Shown: positions 47,170-59,188, counted from the first letter of the stretch. The stretch: 64,000 nucleotides of DNA from Pseudomonas fluorescens (GCF_902497775.2 NZ_OZ024668.1:4262326-4326325), one strand, 5' to 3'. Translations and numbers: made by a program. Notes: generated by a model not told the origin, from the sequence alone.

Positions 47170-47709
47170 ATGTACCAATATGATACACCGCGCTCATTTA
47201 TTGCTTATCTGCGTTCCAGCACTGCCACTCACAAGGGCAAATTGGGAAGTGTTGAACTGTCATACTCGCCCTTGAGCGATCACACAACGGATTCTTATGG
47301 CAGTTGGCTAACCGTCAGCAACTTCCCCGGCGCCCCCGGGCAACTGTTCTGGTTTGGCGCACTCAACGTGGCTAACGTCGAGCCCTATTATGAAATACGC
47401 ACTTTCAACCGTGCCCCCAATACGGCTCGCCTGTCGCACGACAAGCGCCTGGACTGGAGCAGTAACCGCTACATCGGGCTCTATACGCCGACCGACACAC
47501 CAGGCCCGTTCTGGAGCCTGAGCCAGCGGGTGAGCGGCGGCGGTATCTACGAGGACGTCATGATCATCAGTGAAAACAACCAACCGTTGAAGCCATACGG
47601 GAGCTCCAGAGGCCCGGATGGCCTTGTATCGCACTATCTCAATGATGAAGAAGGCTCACCCCTGAGCTTTACCCTGGAAGTGGCGGGCTGGGGCTTTGGC
47701 GCGCCCTGA
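47170..47709 (+). CDS. Orphan protein divergent from the third monalysin-like gene
   Basis: A 179-residue protein with a strong GGAGG 6 bases before the ATG, so it is very likely real. It is rich in Ser, Tyr, Trp and Pro with many short alternating strands (GSVELSYSPL, SWLTVSNF, LSFTLEVAGWGF), which suggests an all-beta fold. There is no signal peptide, membrane segment or Cys. I do not recognise the family. A 205-bp divergent region separates it from the toxin-like gene, and its GC content is also lower than the backbone. A role linked to the toxin (partner, binding protein or protection) is possible but unproven. Confidence 0.8.
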   Translation: MYQYDTPRSFIAYLRSSTATHKGKLGSVELSYSPLSDHTTDSYGSWLTVSNFPGAPGQLFWFGALNVANVEPYYEIRTFNRAPNTARLSHDKRLDWSSNRYIGLYTPTDTPGPFWSLSQRVSGGGIYEDVMIISENNQPLKPYGSSRGPDGLVSHYLNDEEGSPLSFTLEVAGWGFGAP

Positions 47710-47722
47710 ACACGCTGCAAAC

Positions 47723-47753
47723 AAAAAAGCCCCGACACATTCGCATCGGGGCT
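47723..47753 (-). terminator. Terminator after lptG
   Basis: On the minus strand stem AGCCCCGA/TCGGGGCT with a 10-base loop is followed by six T. It lies 20 bases after the lptG stop and 14 bases from the convergent orphan gene. Confidence 0.93.
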
Positions 47754-47773
47754 CCTTGTACTGCGGGGGGCCG

Positions 47774-48835
47774 CTAACCCGCCCGTCGCAACAACCACAA
47801 CCCGGCCAGCGCACAGATCGCCGCCGGCAGCACCACCGCCAGCAACGGCGGGAAGCCGAACACCTGGCTCGAAGGCCCAAGCAAGTCCTGGGCAATGCGG
47901 AACACGAAGCCTACCAGTACACCGGTAAACACCCGCTGACCGAGGGTGACCGAGCGCAGCGGGCCGAAGATGAAGGAGATGGCCATCAGCACCAGCGCGG
48001 CGGTAACCATCGGCTGCAACACCTTGGTCCAGAACGCCAGCCAGTAACGGGCGTTGTTCAGGCCCTGGTCGGACAGGTAGTGGATGTAGTCCCAGAGGCC
48101 AGTGATCGACAGCGACTCAGGCGCTACCACCACGGTATTGAGCAATTGCGGGGTGACGGAAACATCCCAGCGCTCCTCAGGGGTTTTGACCACTTCAGTG
48201 TGGTCGCCACGCAAATACGTGGTGGTCACGTCGTTGAGCAGCCAGTGGTCTTCCTTGTACTGGGCGCGGCGGGCAAAGCTGGACGTCTGCATGTGCCGCT
48301 CGCTGTCGAAACGATAGCGGGTCACGCCGTACAGCAGGCCGTTGGGCTGCACCGAGTTGATGTGCACGAACTCGTCGCCCTGACGGTGCCACATGCCGCG
48401 CTTGGAGCTTTGCGCCTCACCGCCGCCCTGGGCCAGGGAACGGTCGGCCTGGGCCTTGTTCTCGGTCACCGGGGCCAGGTACTCGCCAATCAGGATACCG
48501 GCCAGCATCAGCACCAGCATCGGCTTCATGACAGCCCAGACGATCCGCCCAATCGACACGCCGGCGGCGCGCATGATGGTCAGTTCGCTACTGCTGGCCA
48601 GGCTGCCCAGGCCGATCAGACAGCCAATCAGCGCGGCCATCGGCAGCATGTCGTAGAGGCGCCGCGGCGCGGTGAGCAAGACGAAGTTGCCCGCGTCCAT
48701 CAGTGTGTAGGTATCGGTGATATCGCCCATCTCGTCGATGAAGGCGAACAACGATGCCAGGCCCAGGATAATCCCCAAAACGGCGAGGATCGCCATCAGC
48801 ACGCTTTTGCCGATGTAGTTGTCGAGCTTAACCAT
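47774..48835 (-). CDS. lptG: LPS export ABC transporter permease LptG
   Basis: With LptF and the LptB ATPase it pulls lipopolysaccharide out of the inner membrane. From ATG 48835 it has 353 residues (MVKLDNYIGKSVL); an in-frame extension of 5 residues is less likely. About six membrane segments surround a periplasmic beta-jellyroll domain (about residues 130-265). Family blocks SSELTIMRAAGVS and FGPLRSVTLGQRV are present. The start overlaps the lptF end by 8 bases. Confidence 0.96.
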   Translation of the reverse strand: MVKLDNYIGKSVLMAILAVLGIILGLASLFAFIDEMGDITDTYTLMDAGNFVLLTAPRRLYDMLPMAALIGCLIGLGSLASSSELTIMRAAGVSIGRIVWAVMKPMLVLMLAGILIGEYLAPVTENKAQADRSLAQGGGEAQSSKRGMWHRQGDEFVHINSVQPNGLLYGVTRYRFDSERHMQTSSFARRAQYKEDHWLLNDVTTTYLRGDHTEVVKTPEERWDVSVTPQLLNTVVVAPESLSITGLWDYIHYLSDQGLNNARYWLAFWTKVLQPMVTAALVLMAISFIFGPLRSVTLGQRVFTGVLVGFVFRIAQDLLGPSSQVFGFPPLLAVVLPAAICALAGLWLLRRAG

Positions 48836-49943
48836 GGGCCACCTCCGCACGGCGAGCGGCGCGTTTGAGGCGCAACGGCTCCCAGTACATCAGCCCCAGG
48901 CCAATCAACAGGAACAGGCCATGGACCCACCAGATGCCCAGGCCGATCGGCAGCTTGCCTTTCTCCAGGGCGCCACGCACGGCAATCAGCATTGTCAGGT
49001 ACGCCATATACAGAAGAATCGCCGGCAGCAGCTTGAGGAAACGGCCCTGGCGCGGGTTGACCCGCGACAGCGGCACCGCCAGCAACGTCACGATGAATAC
49101 CAGCAGCGGCAACGACAGCCGCCATTGCAGCTCGGCACGTTCGCGCAGGCCGTCACTGCCCAAGAGTTGCGAAGTCGGGATGGCCTCACGCTCGGTGATT
49201 TCCTCGCTGACTTCAGGCTTGGGCAGCAGCACGCCGTAGGTGTCGTACTTGATCGCGCGGTAGTCGGCCTGGCCAGGGTTGCCGTCATAGCGGTAGCCGT
49301 TTTCCAGGATCAGGTAGCGGTTGCCATCGGGGTTGACCTGCTGATGGCCTTTTTCCGCTACCAGTACCGACGGTCCGCGGTCCTTGGTCTTGTCCTGGTT
49401 GAAGCGCTTCTCGGAAATGAACACGCCGCCGAGGTTGACCCGGTCTTCCGACAGCTCTTCGGTGTAGGTCACCCGCGAACCATCGCGCAGGGTCTGGAAG
49501 CGGCCCGGCACCAGGGTGTCGAACTCGGTCAGGGCATCCTGCTGATTGATGATCTGCGCTACCTGGGTAACGCCCTGGGGTGCCAGGCTCAGGCTCAGCC
49601 AGGCGACCAGCAAGGCCACCAGTGCCGCCGGGGCCATGGTCATGCCGAGCAGGCGCTGCTGGCTCATGCCGGTGGCCGAGAGCACGGTCATCTCGCTTTC
49701 CAGGTACAGCCGGCCGTAGGCCAGCAGGATACCGAGGAACAGGCCCAACGGCAGGATCAACTGCAGGAACCCCGGCAGGCGATAACCCATGATCAGGAAC
49801 AGCACGCTCGGATCGAGCACGCCCTGGGCCGCCTGGGCCAGGTACTTGATGAAGCGCCCACTCATGATGATGACCAACAGCACGGCGCTGACGGCACTCA
49901 AGGTCACCAGGACCTCGCGGGACAGATAACGAAAGACGATCAA
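48828..49943 (-). CDS. lptF: LPS export ABC transporter permease LptF
   Basis: A 371-residue inner-membrane permease, partner of LptG. I choose the TTG at 49943, giving MIVFRYLSREVL, because AGGAG lies 8 bases upstream; a GTG at 49952 sits directly against that ribosome site. Six membrane segments and the periplasmic jellyroll are visible, with SEMTVLSATGMSQQRLL as the LptB-contact coupling helix region. Confidence 0.95.
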   Translation of the reverse strand: MIVFRYLSREVLVTLSAVSAVLLVIIMSGRFIKYLAQAAQGVLDPSVLFLIMGYRLPGFLQLILPLGLFLGILLAYGRLYLESEMTVLSATGMSQQRLLGMTMAPAALVALLVAWLSLSLAPQGVTQVAQIINQQDALTEFDTLVPGRFQTLRDGSRVTYTEELSEDRVNLGGVFISEKRFNQDKTKDRGPSVLVAEKGHQQVNPDGNRYLILENGYRYDGNPGQADYRAIKYDTYGVLLPKPEVSEEITEREAIPTSQLLGSDGLRERAELQWRLSLPLLVFIVTLLAVPLSRVNPRQGRFLKLLPAILLYMAYLTMLIAVRGALEKGKLPIGLGIWWVHGLFLLIGLGLMYWEPLRLKRAARRAEVAHG

Positions 49944-50187
49944 ACCAGACACTCCTGGGTTGTCAGGCTCGGACAGCCGAACAAGAAATCCATAACAGCC
50001 AAGATAGTAGCCCGCTCGCCAGAGCGGACCCGGGTAAAAGTTGGCGCATTATCCTGTGATTGGCCGTGCCTGTCACTTGGCGCCGCACAATGCTTCATCT
50101 CGGGGTTGTCAGGGCGGGCGAAGCAGGCTCAAACTGGGGGCTTTAGCACTGGTACGCGACCACGCGGCCAAGACCGCGCCTGCATAG

Positions 50188-51717
<1,530 letters not shown>

Positions 51718-51768
51718 GATGACGCTGGCCGCCTGCGCCTTGCGGCGTAGCCGGCCGGCAGGCTGACC

Positions 51769-52197
51769 ATGACCAAAGTCGATTTCTACATTTTGCCCAG
51801 CGCCGCGCCCTCGGCGCGCCTGGATTTCGCCTGCAAGCTGTGCGACAAGGCTTGGCGCCTGGGGCATCGGGTGTACCTGCATTGCAGCGACGCCGCCCAG
51901 CGCGACGAACTGGATGCGCGCCTGTGGGCGTTCAAGGGCGAAGCCTTCGTGCCCCACAGCCCGGCTGAAGACCACCCGCAGGGCAGCGTGGCCCTGGGCC
52001 TTGGCGATGACGCCGGCAATCATCAGGACCTGTTGATCAACCTTGACCTCAAAGTCCCCCCTTTCGCCGCCCGCTTCGCCCGGATCGCCGAGATCGTGGT
52101 CGAAGAACCGGCAATTCGTCAGGCGGCCCGAGAGAGTTTCCGTTTCTACCGCGAACAGGGCTATGCTCTGCAAGATCACCGCTTACAGCGACTCTGA
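51769..52197 (+). CDS. holC: DNA polymerase III chi subunit
   Basis: A 142-residue clamp-loader accessory protein that contacts SSB. Family features are VDFYILPSAAPSARLDFACKLCDKAW and the VYLHCSDAAQRDELDARLW block. It is co-oriented with pepA and valS in the common pepA-holC-valS arrangement. Confidence 0.95.
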   Translation: MTKVDFYILPSAAPSARLDFACKLCDKAWRLGHRVYLHCSDAAQRDELDARLWAFKGEAFVPHSPAEDHPQGSVALGLGDDAGNHQDLLINLDLKVPPFAARFARIAEIVVEEPAIRQAARESFRFYREQGYALQDHRLQRL

Positions 52198-52202
52198 AGA
52201 CG

Positions 52203-52550
52203 ATGGACAAACCCACTCCCCTGCCCCAATCCGCGCACTTGCTGGACGACCTTGAGTCGATCCGCCAGTTGCTAGGCGACGCATCCCTTGAGCCACCGCT
52301 GTTGACCGACACCGTCGAGGAGCAGATCCCATTGCTGCTTGAAGAGGCCGAACCGGCGCCAGCGCCTGCGCCTCAAGCGCCAGCCGATCCGCAGGCCAAG
52401 CGCCAGGAAACCCTGCTGCACCTGGACACCGAGCTGCGCGCAGCCGCGCAATTGATCATGCAGGACGTGATCAACGATTTTGCCCCGCATATCGAGAGCG
52501 AAATCAAGCGCCGGCTCGATGCCCGGCTCGAACGCCTGCTGAATCAATAA
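52203..52550 (+). CDS. Conserved small protein between holC and valS
   Basis: A 115-residue acidic protein starting 5 bases after holC. The middle is a Pro/Ala linker (APAPAPQAPADPQAK) and the C-terminal half is helical (TELRAAAQLIMQDVINDF...RRLDARLERLLNQ). Pseudomonads commonly carry such a gene here. The function is unknown; the spacing suggests co-translation with holC. Confidence 0.85.
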   Translation: MDKPTPLPQSAHLLDDLESIRQLLGDASLEPPLLTDTVEEQIPLLLEEAEPAPAPAPQAPADPQAKRQETLLHLDTELRAAAQLIMQDVINDFAPHIESEIKRRLDARLERLLNQ

Positions 52551-52560
52551 AAAGCAGTTA

Positions 52561-52629
52561 CAAGCTTCAAGCGACAACCTGCAGGAGCCGTGCGGCGCTC
52601 TGATCTTGCAGCTTGTCGCTTGAAGCTTG
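52561..52629. repeat. Inverted repeat of the CAAGCTTCAAGCGACAA type before valS
   Basis: Arms at 52561-52583 and 52607-52629 are 23 bases each and inverted with one mismatch, separated by 23 bases. The sequence is unrelated to the REP classes elsewhere in the window. It lies in the gap between the holC-associated gene and valS and would form a strong hairpin. Confidence 0.85.
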
Positions 52630-52685
52630 CCGCTTCGTTATACTCTCCGGCTTTCCTGAATAAATGCCTAAGGGTCCCGCCGCGC

Positions 52686-55532
52686 ATGGATAAGACCTAC
52701 CAGCCGCACGCAATTGAAACTTCCTGGTACAACACCTGGGAGTCCGAGAATTATTTCGCTCCGCAAGGCGCGGGCGATTCCTACACCATCATGATCCCGC
52801 CGCCGAACGTCACCGGCAGCCTGCACATGGGCCATGGCTTCAACAACGCGATCATGGACGCCCTGATCCGCTTCCGCCGCATGCAGGGTCGCAACACCCT
52901 GTGGCAGCCAGGTACCGACCACGCCGGTATCGCCACGCAGATGCTGGTGGAGCGCCAACTTGAAGCCAAGGGCCAGAACCGCCACGACCTGGGCCGCGAG
53001 AAATTCCTGGAAAAAGTCTGGGAATGGAAAGATCAGTCCGGTGGCAACATCAGCCGCCAGATTCGCCGCCTGGGCTCGTCGGTCGACTGGAGCCGCGAGC
53101 GTTTCACCATGGACGACGGCCTCTCGGAGGCGGTGAAAGAAGCTTTCGTGCGCCTGCATGAAGACGGCCTGATCTACCGCGGCAAGCGCCTGGTCAACTG
53201 GGACACCAAGCTGCACACGGCAATCTCCGACCTCGAAGTGGAAAACCACGACGAGAAGGGCCACCTGTGGAACCTGCGCTACCCGCTGGCCGACGGCGCC
53301 AAGACCGCCGACGGCAAGGACTACCTGATCGTCGCCACCACTCGCCCGGAAACCATGCTCGGCGACGCCGCCGTTGCCGTTAACCCGGAAGACGAGCGTT
53401 ACAAAGCCCTGATCGGCAAATTCGTCGAGCTGCCGCTGGTTGGCCGACGCATCCCGATCATTGCCGACGACTACTGCGACCCTGAATTCGGCACCGGCTG
53501 CGTGAAGATCACCCCGGCCCACGACTTCAACGACTACGAAGTCGGCAAGCGCCACAACCTGCCGCTGCTGAACATCTTCGACAAGAATGCCTTCGTCCTG
53601 CCGGCCGCCCAGGTGTTCAACCTCGACGGGAGCGTCAACGAAAGCGTCGACGCCACCCTGCCCGCTCAGTACGCAGGCCTGGACCGCTTCGTTGCGCGCA
53701 AGCAGATCGTTGCCGATTTCGACGCCGCGGGCCTGTTGGTCAGCGTCGACGACCACGCCCTGAAAGTGCCGAAAGGCGACCGTTCCGGCACCATCATCGA
53801 GCCGTGGCTGACCGACCAGTGGTACGTATCGACCAAGCCGCTGGCAGAACCTGCGATTGCTGCCGTTGAAGATGGCCGCATCCAGTTCGTGCCCAAACAG
53901 TACGAGAACATGTACTTCTCGTGGATGCGCGACATCCAGGACTGGTGCATCAGCCGTCAGCTGTGGTGGGGCCACCGTATTCCGGCCTGGTACGACGAGT
54001 CGGGCAAGGTCTATGTCGGCCGTAGCGAAGAAGAAGTACGCAGCAAGCACAACCTTGGCGCCGACGTGGTTCTGAACCAGGACAACGACGTTCTCGACAC
54101 CTGGTTCAGCTCGGGCCTGTGGACCTTCTCGACCCTGGGTTGGCCACAGCAGACCGAATTCCTCAAGAAATTCCACTCCACCGACGTGCTGGTCACCGGC
54201 TTCGACATCATTTTCTTCTGGGTCGCCCGGATGATCATGCTGACCATGCACCTGGTGAAGAACGAAGACGGCACCCCGCAGGTACCGTTCAAGACCGTGT
54301 ATGTCCACGGCCTGGTGCGCGACGGCCAGGGCCAGAAGATGTCCAAGTCCAAGGGCAACGTCCTTGACCCGCTGGACATCGTCGACGGCATCACCCTGGA
54401 CGAACTGCTGGAAAAACGCACCAGCGGCCTGATGCAGCCAAAACTTGCCGATAAGATCGCCAAGCAGACCAAGGCCGAGTTCCCTGAAGGCATTGCCAGC
54501 TACGGCACCGACGCCCTGCGCTTCACCTTCTGCTCGCTGGCCTCCACCGGTCGCGACATCAAGTTCGACATGGGCCGCGTCGAAGGCTACCGCAACTTCT
54601 GCAACAAGATCTGGAACGCTGCGCGCTACGTGCTGGACAAGGGCGAAGACTGCGGCCAGAACGGCGAAGCCTACGAGCTGTCGCTGGCCGATCGCTGGAT
54701 CATCTCGCAGCTGCAGCGCACCGAAGCCGAAGTGACCCGTCAGCTCGACCAGTTCCGCTTCGATCTGGCCGCCCAGGCGCTCTACGAGTTCATCTGGAAC
54801 CAGTATTGCGACTGGTACCTGGAGCTGTCCAAGCCGGTCCTGTGGGACGAAAACGCCCCGGTCGAACGCGCCCGTGGCACTCGCCGCACCCTGGTACGGG
54901 TACTGGAAGTTGCATTGCGCCTGGCCCATCCGTTCATGCCGTTCATCACCGAAGAAATCTGGCAGCGCCTGGCGCCGCTGGCCGGTGCTGAAGGCAAGAC
55001 CATCATGCTGCAGCCATGGCCAGTGGCCAATGAAAGCCGTATCGATGCCGCTGCCGAAGGCGATATCGAGTGGCTCAAGGAGCTGATGCTCGGCGTGCGC
55101 AACATCCGTGGCGAAATGAACATCGGCCCGGGCAAGCCCCTGCAACTGTTCCTGAAAAACGCCAGCGCCGAAGACCAGCGTCGCCTGCAGGAAAACGAAG
55201 CACTGCTCAAGAAGCTGGCGAAGATCGAAGCCTTCACTGTGCTCGGTGAACAGGACGAAGCGCCGCTGAGCGCCACCGCCCTGGTTGGCGATCTGCAGGT
55301 GCTGGTGCCGATGGCCGGTCTGATCGACAAGGACGCCGAGCTGGCTCGCCTGAACAAGGAAATCCAGCGTCTGCAGGGTGAAGTCCAGCGTGTCGGTGGC
55401 AAGCTGTCCAACGCCGCCTTCGTCGACAAGGCACCGCCTGCGGTGATCGACAAGGAGCGCGCCAAGCTGGCTGAAGCCGAACAGGCCCTGGCCAACTTCA
55501 CCGAGCAGCATGCGCGGATTGCCGCCTTGTAA
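52686..55532 (+). CDS. valS: Valyl-tRNA synthetase
   Basis: Charges tRNA-Val. From ATG 52686 it has 948 residues. The HIGH-type motif [14 protein letters not shown] is at about residues 40-53, KMSKSKGNV near 552, and a C-terminal coiled-coil arm ([18 protein letters not shown]) at about 880-945. A frame opening at 52590 would run through the inverted repeat and is rejected. A REPIN follows. Confidence 0.98.
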   Translation: MDKTYQPHAIETSWYNTWESENYFAPQGAGDSYTIMIPPPNVTGSLHMGHGFNNAIMDALIRFRRMQGRNTLWQPGTDHAGIATQMLVERQLEAKGQNRHDLGREKFLEKVWEWKDQSGGNISRQIRRLGSSVDWSRERFTMDDGLSEAVKEAFVRLHEDGLIYRGKRLVNWDTKLHTAISDLEVENHDEKGHLWNLRYPLADGAKTADGKDYLIVATTRPETMLGDAAVAVNPEDERYKALIGKFVELPLVGRRIPIIADDYCDPEFGTGCVKITPAHDFNDYEVGKRHNLPLLNIFDKNAFVLPAAQVFNLDGSVNESVDATLPAQYAGLDRFVARKQIVADFDAAGLLVSVDDHALKVPKGDRSGTIIEPWLTDQWYVSTKPLAEPAIAAVEDGRIQFVPKQYENMYFSWMRDIQDWCISRQLWWGHRIPAWYDESGKVYVGRSEEEVRSKHNLGADVVLNQDNDVLDTWFSSGLWTFSTLGWPQQTEFLKKFHSTDVLVTGFDIIFFWVARMIMLTMHLVKNEDGTPQVPFKTVYVHGLVRDGQGQKMSKSKGNVLDPLDIVDGITLDELLEKRTSGLMQPKLADKIAKQTKAEFPEGIASYGTDALRFTFCSLASTGRDIKFDMGRVEGYRNFCNKIWNAARYVLDKGEDCGQNGEAYELSLADRWIISQLQRTEAEVTRQLDQFRFDLAAQALYEFIWNQYCDWYLELSKPVLWDENAPVERARGTRRTLVRVLEVALRLAHPFMPFITEEIWQRLAPLAGAEGKTIMLQPWPVANESRIDAAAEGDIEWLKELMLGVRNIRGEMNIGPGKPLQLFLKNASAEDQRRLQENEALLKKLAKIEAFTVLGEQDEAPLSATALVGDLQVLVPMAGLIDKDAELARLNKEIQRLQGEVQRVGGKLSNAAFVDKAPPAVIDKERAKLAEAEQALANFTEQHARIAAL

Positions 55533-55555
55533 CCCTCGCTGAGCCTAGCGACGCT

Positions 55556-55611
55556 ATCGCGGGTCAAGCCCGCTCCTACAGGAGTCTCTGTAGGAGCGGG
55601 CTTGACCCGCG
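55556..55611. repeat. REPIN between valS and rlmF
   Basis: Two inverted REP units with perfect 24-base arms (CGCGGGTCAAGCCCGCTCCT and onward) are separated by 6 bases. Confidence 0.94.
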
Positions 55612-55633
55612 GTGCTTTCCACCGGACATCAAG

Positions 55634-56596
55634 ATGACCACAGCCAACAAACCGACCCTGCACCCGCGCAACCGCCACCAGGGCCGCTACGACTTTCCCC
55701 AGCTGATCAAGAGCAGCCCGGAGCTGGGCCAGTTCATGATCACCAACCCCCACGGCAAGCCGAGCATCGACTTCGCCAATCCGGATGCGGTCAGGGTGTT
55801 CAACCGCGCCCTGCTCAAGGCCCAGTACGGTATCCAGCATTGGGACATCCCGGCCGATTACCTGTGCCCGCCGATTCCTGGCCGGGCTGATTACGTACAC
55901 GTGCTGGCCGACCTGCTGGCAGACCAGAACGGCGGTGAAATCCCCCGTGGCGCGCACGTCCAGGCCCTGGACATCGGCGTCGGCGCCAACTGCATTTACC
56001 CCTTGCTGGGCCACAGCGATTACCGTTGGCGCTTTCTCGGCTCGGACATCGACGCCACGGCGCTGGCGGCAGCCGGCGCCATCGTCCAGGCCAATGGCCT
56101 GGGCAAATCCATCAGCCTGCGCCTGCAAGGCAATCGCAAGCACATCCTGCTGGGCCTGCTCAAAAGCGACGAGCGCTTCGACCTGACCTTGTGCAACCCG
56201 CCCTTCCACGCCTCGCGCGAAGAAGCCACCCGTGGCAGCCAGCGCAAATGGCGAGCCCTGGGCAAGGCCGATCCCAAGCGCAAGCTGCCGGTGCTGAACT
56301 TTGGCGGGCAAAACAACGAGCTGTGGTGCGAAGGCGGCGAGATCCGCTTTGTCAGCCAGTTGGTGACCGAGAGCGTCACCCTTGGCCAGCAGGTGCTGTG
56401 GTTCACCAGCCTGGTGTCCAAAGCTACCAACCTGCCGGGCATCCAGGCAGCGCTGAAAAAGGCCGGTGCCGTCGAGCAGCGCGTGGTCGAGATGGGCCAG
56501 GGGCAGAAGCAGAGCCGCATGATCGCCTGGACCTTCCAGGATGCCGCAGCGCGCCAGGCCTGGGGCCAGTTGCACTGGAACAAAACCAAGGCATAA
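55634..56596 (+). CDS. rlmF: 23S rRNA (adenine(1618)-N6)-methyltransferase
   Basis: A 320-residue methyltransferase acting on A1618 of 23S rRNA. The SAM motif is [16 protein letters not shown] near residue 113, and the catalytic CNPPFHAS near 190. The N-terminal [16 protein letters not shown] block is typical of RlmF. The 3' end meets a bidirectional terminator shared with hupN. Confidence 0.95.
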   Translation: MTTANKPTLHPRNRHQGRYDFPQLIKSSPELGQFMITNPHGKPSIDFANPDAVRVFNRALLKAQYGIQHWDIPADYLCPPIPGRADYVHVLADLLADQNGGEIPRGAHVQALDIGVGANCIYPLLGHSDYRWRFLGSDIDATALAAAGAIVQANGLGKSISLRLQGNRKHILLGLLKSDERFDLTLCNPPFHASREEATRGSQRKWRALGKADPKRKLPVLNFGGQNNELWCEGGEIRFVSQLVTESVTLGQQVLWFTSLVSKATNLPGIQAALKKAGAVEQRVVEMGQGQKQSRMIAWTFQDAAARQAWGQLHWNKTKA

Positions 56597-56633
56597 AAAA
56601 GCCGCGTCCGGGCAACCCGGACGCGGCTTTTTT
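56595..56633. terminator. Bidirectional terminator between rlmF and hupN
   Basis: Perfect 12-bp stem GCCGCGTCCGGG/CCCGGACGCGGC with a CAA loop, flanked by six A on the left and six T on the right, so it can work for both converging transcripts. Confidence 0.97.
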
Positions 56634-56647
56634 CGAGCTGTTTACAA

Positions 56648-56929
56648 TTACTTGTTTACAGCGTCGGTCAGCACTTTGGCTGGTACGAACTTGACGACTT
56701 TCTTGGCAGCGATTTCGATGGCAGCGCCAGTCGAAGGGTTGCGGCCGGTACGGGCAGGACGCTCGGTGATTTTCAGTTTGCCGATGCCTGGCAGGGTGAT
56801 TTCGCTGCCATTTTCCAGTTGATCAGCAACGATCTGGCCCAGTTGCTCCAGAGCGTTACGCGCGGTGGTTTTTGGCGCGTCGATAGCTTCAGCGATATCG
56901 GCGATCAGTTGGTCTTTGGTCAATGCCAT
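56648..56929 (-). CDS. hupN: HU-family nucleoid protein (HupN)
   Basis: A 93-residue histone-like DNA-binding protein. The sequence MALTKDQLIADIAEAI at the start and the arm motif GRNPSTGAAIEI are typical. Its place next to rlmF and ndpA corresponds to the hupN gene of P. putida. AAGGAA lies before the ATG. Confidence 0.95.
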   Translation of the reverse strand: MALTKDQLIADIAEAIDAPKTTARNALEQLGQIVADQLENGSEITLPGIGKLKITERPARTGRNPSTGAAIEIAAKKVVKFVPAKVLTDAVNK

Positions 56930-57337
56930 GGTGGTGTTCCTTCCCTATCAAATTCAGTGAGTATGCAGAGTGCTACGTCAGTCATCGAGCCAGACCTGCG
57001 GGGTGACCGGCGGTCCGGTGTTACAGCCACGTCAATCGCGTATGTAGATACGTAAAACGACGTTTGGTTCGACGTGACGCGAGCGGTCTGCCAGCAATGC
57101 GCCACACACGGGGCGCAAGACCGGGCAAAACTACCACAGGAATAGATAAATATCCGCCTCCCACAGGGCAAATGTGCAGGTTTTTCGGGGGTTTGCGCGA
57201 AAAAACGCAAAAAATTGAACAAAAAACGAACAACCGACATATCTGCCAACATCTGGCCGCTGAATCACCCCCGTGCTGAGGTACACTTGGCGACTTTGCA
57301 ACGCGGCCAGCACCGCCCATTTTCAACCGAGAATCCC
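56930..57337. other. 408-bp divergent region between hupN and ndpA
   Basis: It should hold both promoters. Visible structures are a short inverted repeat CGTAT-GTAG-ATACG at 57039-57052 and an A-tract-rich stretch at 57181-57240 with TTTGCG-N8-CGCAAA at 57192-57211. The short open frames here lack ribosome sites and are not called. Confidence 0.65.
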
Positions 57338-58345
57338 ATGCCGATCCGTCATTGCATCGTCCACCTGATCGACAAGAAACCCGATGGCAGCCCCGCCGTG
57401 CTGCACGCCCGCGACTCGGAACTGGCCGAGTCGGGTGCCATCGAAAACCTCCTGGCCGATCTCAACGACAGCTACAACGCCAAACAGGGTAAAGCCTGGG
57501 GCTTCTTCCACGCAGAATCCGGCGCCCACCCGTTCAGCGGCTGGCTCAAGGAATACCTGGATGAAGGCAGCACCTTCACCGCCTTCAGCCGCGTCGCCGT
57601 CGAGCACCTGCAAAAGCTGATGGAAGAGTCCAACCTGTCAGTCGGCGGCCACGTCCTGTTCGCCCACTACCAGCAGGGCATGACCGACTACCTGGCAATC
57701 GCCCTGCTGCACCACAGCGAAGGTGTTGCGGTGAACGCCGAGCTGGACGTGACCCCGTCGCGCCACCTGGATCTGGGCCAGCTGCACCTGGCTGCGCGCA
57801 TCAACATTTCCGAGTGGCAGAACAACAAGGCCTCCAAGCAGTACATCTCGTTCATCAAGGGCAAGAACGGCAAGAAGGTCTCGGAGTATTTCCGCGACTT
57901 CATCGGCTGCCAGGAAGGCGTCGACGGCCCAGGCGAGACCCGCACCCTGCTCAAGGCCTTCAGTGACTTCGTCGAAAGCGAAGACCTGCCCGAAGAGGCC
58001 GCCCGCGAAAAGACCCAGACCCTGGTCGACTACGCCACCAGCCAGACCAAGGCCGGCGAGCCGGTGACCCTCGAGGAGCTCTCGGGGCTGATCGACGAAG
58101 AGCGCCCACGGGCGTTCTACGAGCACATCCGCAACAAGGACTACGGCCTGTCGCCGGAGATCCCCGCCGATAAACGTACGCTCAACCAGTTCCGCCGCTT
58201 CACCGGCCGTGCCGAAGGCCTGTCGATCAGCTTTGAAGCGCACCTGCTGGGCTCGAAGATCGAATACGACGAAGAAGCCGGCACGCTGATCATCAAGGGC
58301 CTGCCGACGCAACTGACCGATCAGTTGAAGCGTCGCAAGGACTGA
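57338..58345 (+). CDS. ndpA: Nucleoid-associated protein NdpA (YejK)
   Basis: A 335-residue protein of the 37-kDa nucleoid-associated family. Typical blocks are [20 protein letters not shown] at the start and [24 protein letters not shown] near residue 140. The start at 57338 is the first ATG with this conserved beginning; longer frames run into the promoter region. A glutaredoxin-like gene starts 4 bases later. Confidence 0.96.
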   Translation: MPIRHCIVHLIDKKPDGSPAVLHARDSELAESGAIENLLADLNDSYNAKQGKAWGFFHAESGAHPFSGWLKEYLDEGSTFTAFSRVAVEHLQKLMEESNLSVGGHVLFAHYQQGMTDYLAIALLHHSEGVAVNAELDVTPSRHLDLGQLHLAARINISEWQNNKASKQYISFIKGKNGKKVSEYFRDFIGCQEGVDGPGETRTLLKAFSDFVESEDLPEEAAREKTQTLVDYATSQTKAGEPVTLEELSGLIDEERPRAFYEHIRNKDYGLSPEIPADKRTLNQFRRFTGRAEGLSISFEAHLLGSKIEYDEEAGTLIIKGLPTQLTDQLKRRKD

Positions 58346-58349
58346 CCGG

Positions 58350-58706
58350 GTGCTGAGCAAGTCCCTCAAGCGCATATTGCCCATATTGCTGGTGGTGGTG
58401 CTGTTCCAGCAATGGGGCAAGATCGAGGCCTTTTTCAACCCTACCCAGGCTTTGTCCACCCAGGCGCGCAGCGACGCCCGGGTGACGCTGTACGCCACTG
58501 CCTGGTGCGGCTACTGCAAGGACTTTCGCCGCTTCCTCGATCGCCATGGGGTGGCATATCAGGAGTTCGACATCGACAAGGACGTAACTGCACGCCAGCG
58601 CTACGAGGCACTGGGTGGGCGGGGAATCCCGATACTGGATATCAATGGCGTACAGCTGCGCCAGTATGACGAGGCGCAGTTGCTCAAGGCCCTGCAAACC
58701 CGGTAA
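58350..58706 (+). CDS. Membrane-anchored glutaredoxin-like protein
   Basis: A 118-residue protein with a GTG start; AAGGA at the end of ndpA serves as ribosome site. An N-terminal hydrophobic segment ([17 protein letters not shown]) anchors or exports it, and the thioredoxin-fold domain carries the CxxC motif in [10 protein letters not shown] and [12 protein letters not shown]. The cysteine pair CGYC differs from the standard CPYC. It overlaps the convergent GIY-YIG gene by 23 bases. Confidence 0.92.
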   Translation: MLSKSLKRILPILLVVVLFQQWGKIEAFFNPTQALSTQARSDARVTLYATAWCGYCKDFRRFLDRHGVAYQEFDIDKDVTARQRYEALGGRGIPILDINGVQLRQYDEAQLLKALQTR

Positions 58707-58983
58707 CCGGCACGTAGGACGCAACCAGGCGCTCCTTGGCACTCTTGCGCAAGCGCTTTATCAGTCGCTCCTGACGCAAAGCCTCGCCCTTGTCCGGCCA
58801 GCACTCCACGTACACCAGGGCCAACGCCGGGCTGGAGCTGAAGAAGCGCGCGCCTTTGCCGCTTTGGTGCTGGGCGAAGCGGCGCTGGGGATTATCACTG
58901 ATGCCGCAATACAACGAGCCGTTGGCGGCACGCACCAGGTAGACGTACCAGGGTTTGGAAGTAGGCGGTGTAGTGTCGCTCAC
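58684..58983 (-). CDS. GIY-YIG domain nuclease-like protein
   Basis: About 99 residues from GTG 58983; a longer frame reaches 59040 but has less family-like sequence. The domain motifs [20 protein letters not shown] (the GIY-YIG pair as VYL and YCG) and [16 protein letters not shown] are present, close to the YhbQ/UPF0213 family. The function in the cell is uncertain. Confidence 0.88.
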   Translation of the reverse strand: MSDTTPPTSKPWYVYLVRAANGSLYCGISDNPQRRFAQHQSGKGARFFSSSPALALVYVECWPDKGEALRQERLIKRLRKSAKERLVASYVPVTGFAGP

Positions 58984-59188
58984 ACAGGCTGGACCGATTT
59001 TTTTCGAGTCGTCGATTCTAACAATTCCTCGGGGTAACAATCCCCTTTCTCATGCATTCCTACGCGTCTCACACCCGCCTGCGAGCCCGCCCGTCGCCTT
59101 TTTTGTCAGCGCCTTTTCCTGCCCGGCGACATACGCCCGGCGCACTAGAAAATAACGTAGGTAGCCCATCCATCATCAGGGCTACATC

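Noticed and set aside
52668..55511. A 947-codon open frame on the minus strand opposite valS
   Set aside because: It mirrors the valS codon pattern in GC-rich DNA, has no recognisable domain, and valS itself has all its motifs.
57064..57279. A 71-codon open frame between hupN and ndpA
   Set aside because: Lies in the divergent promoter region with no ribosome site or motif.
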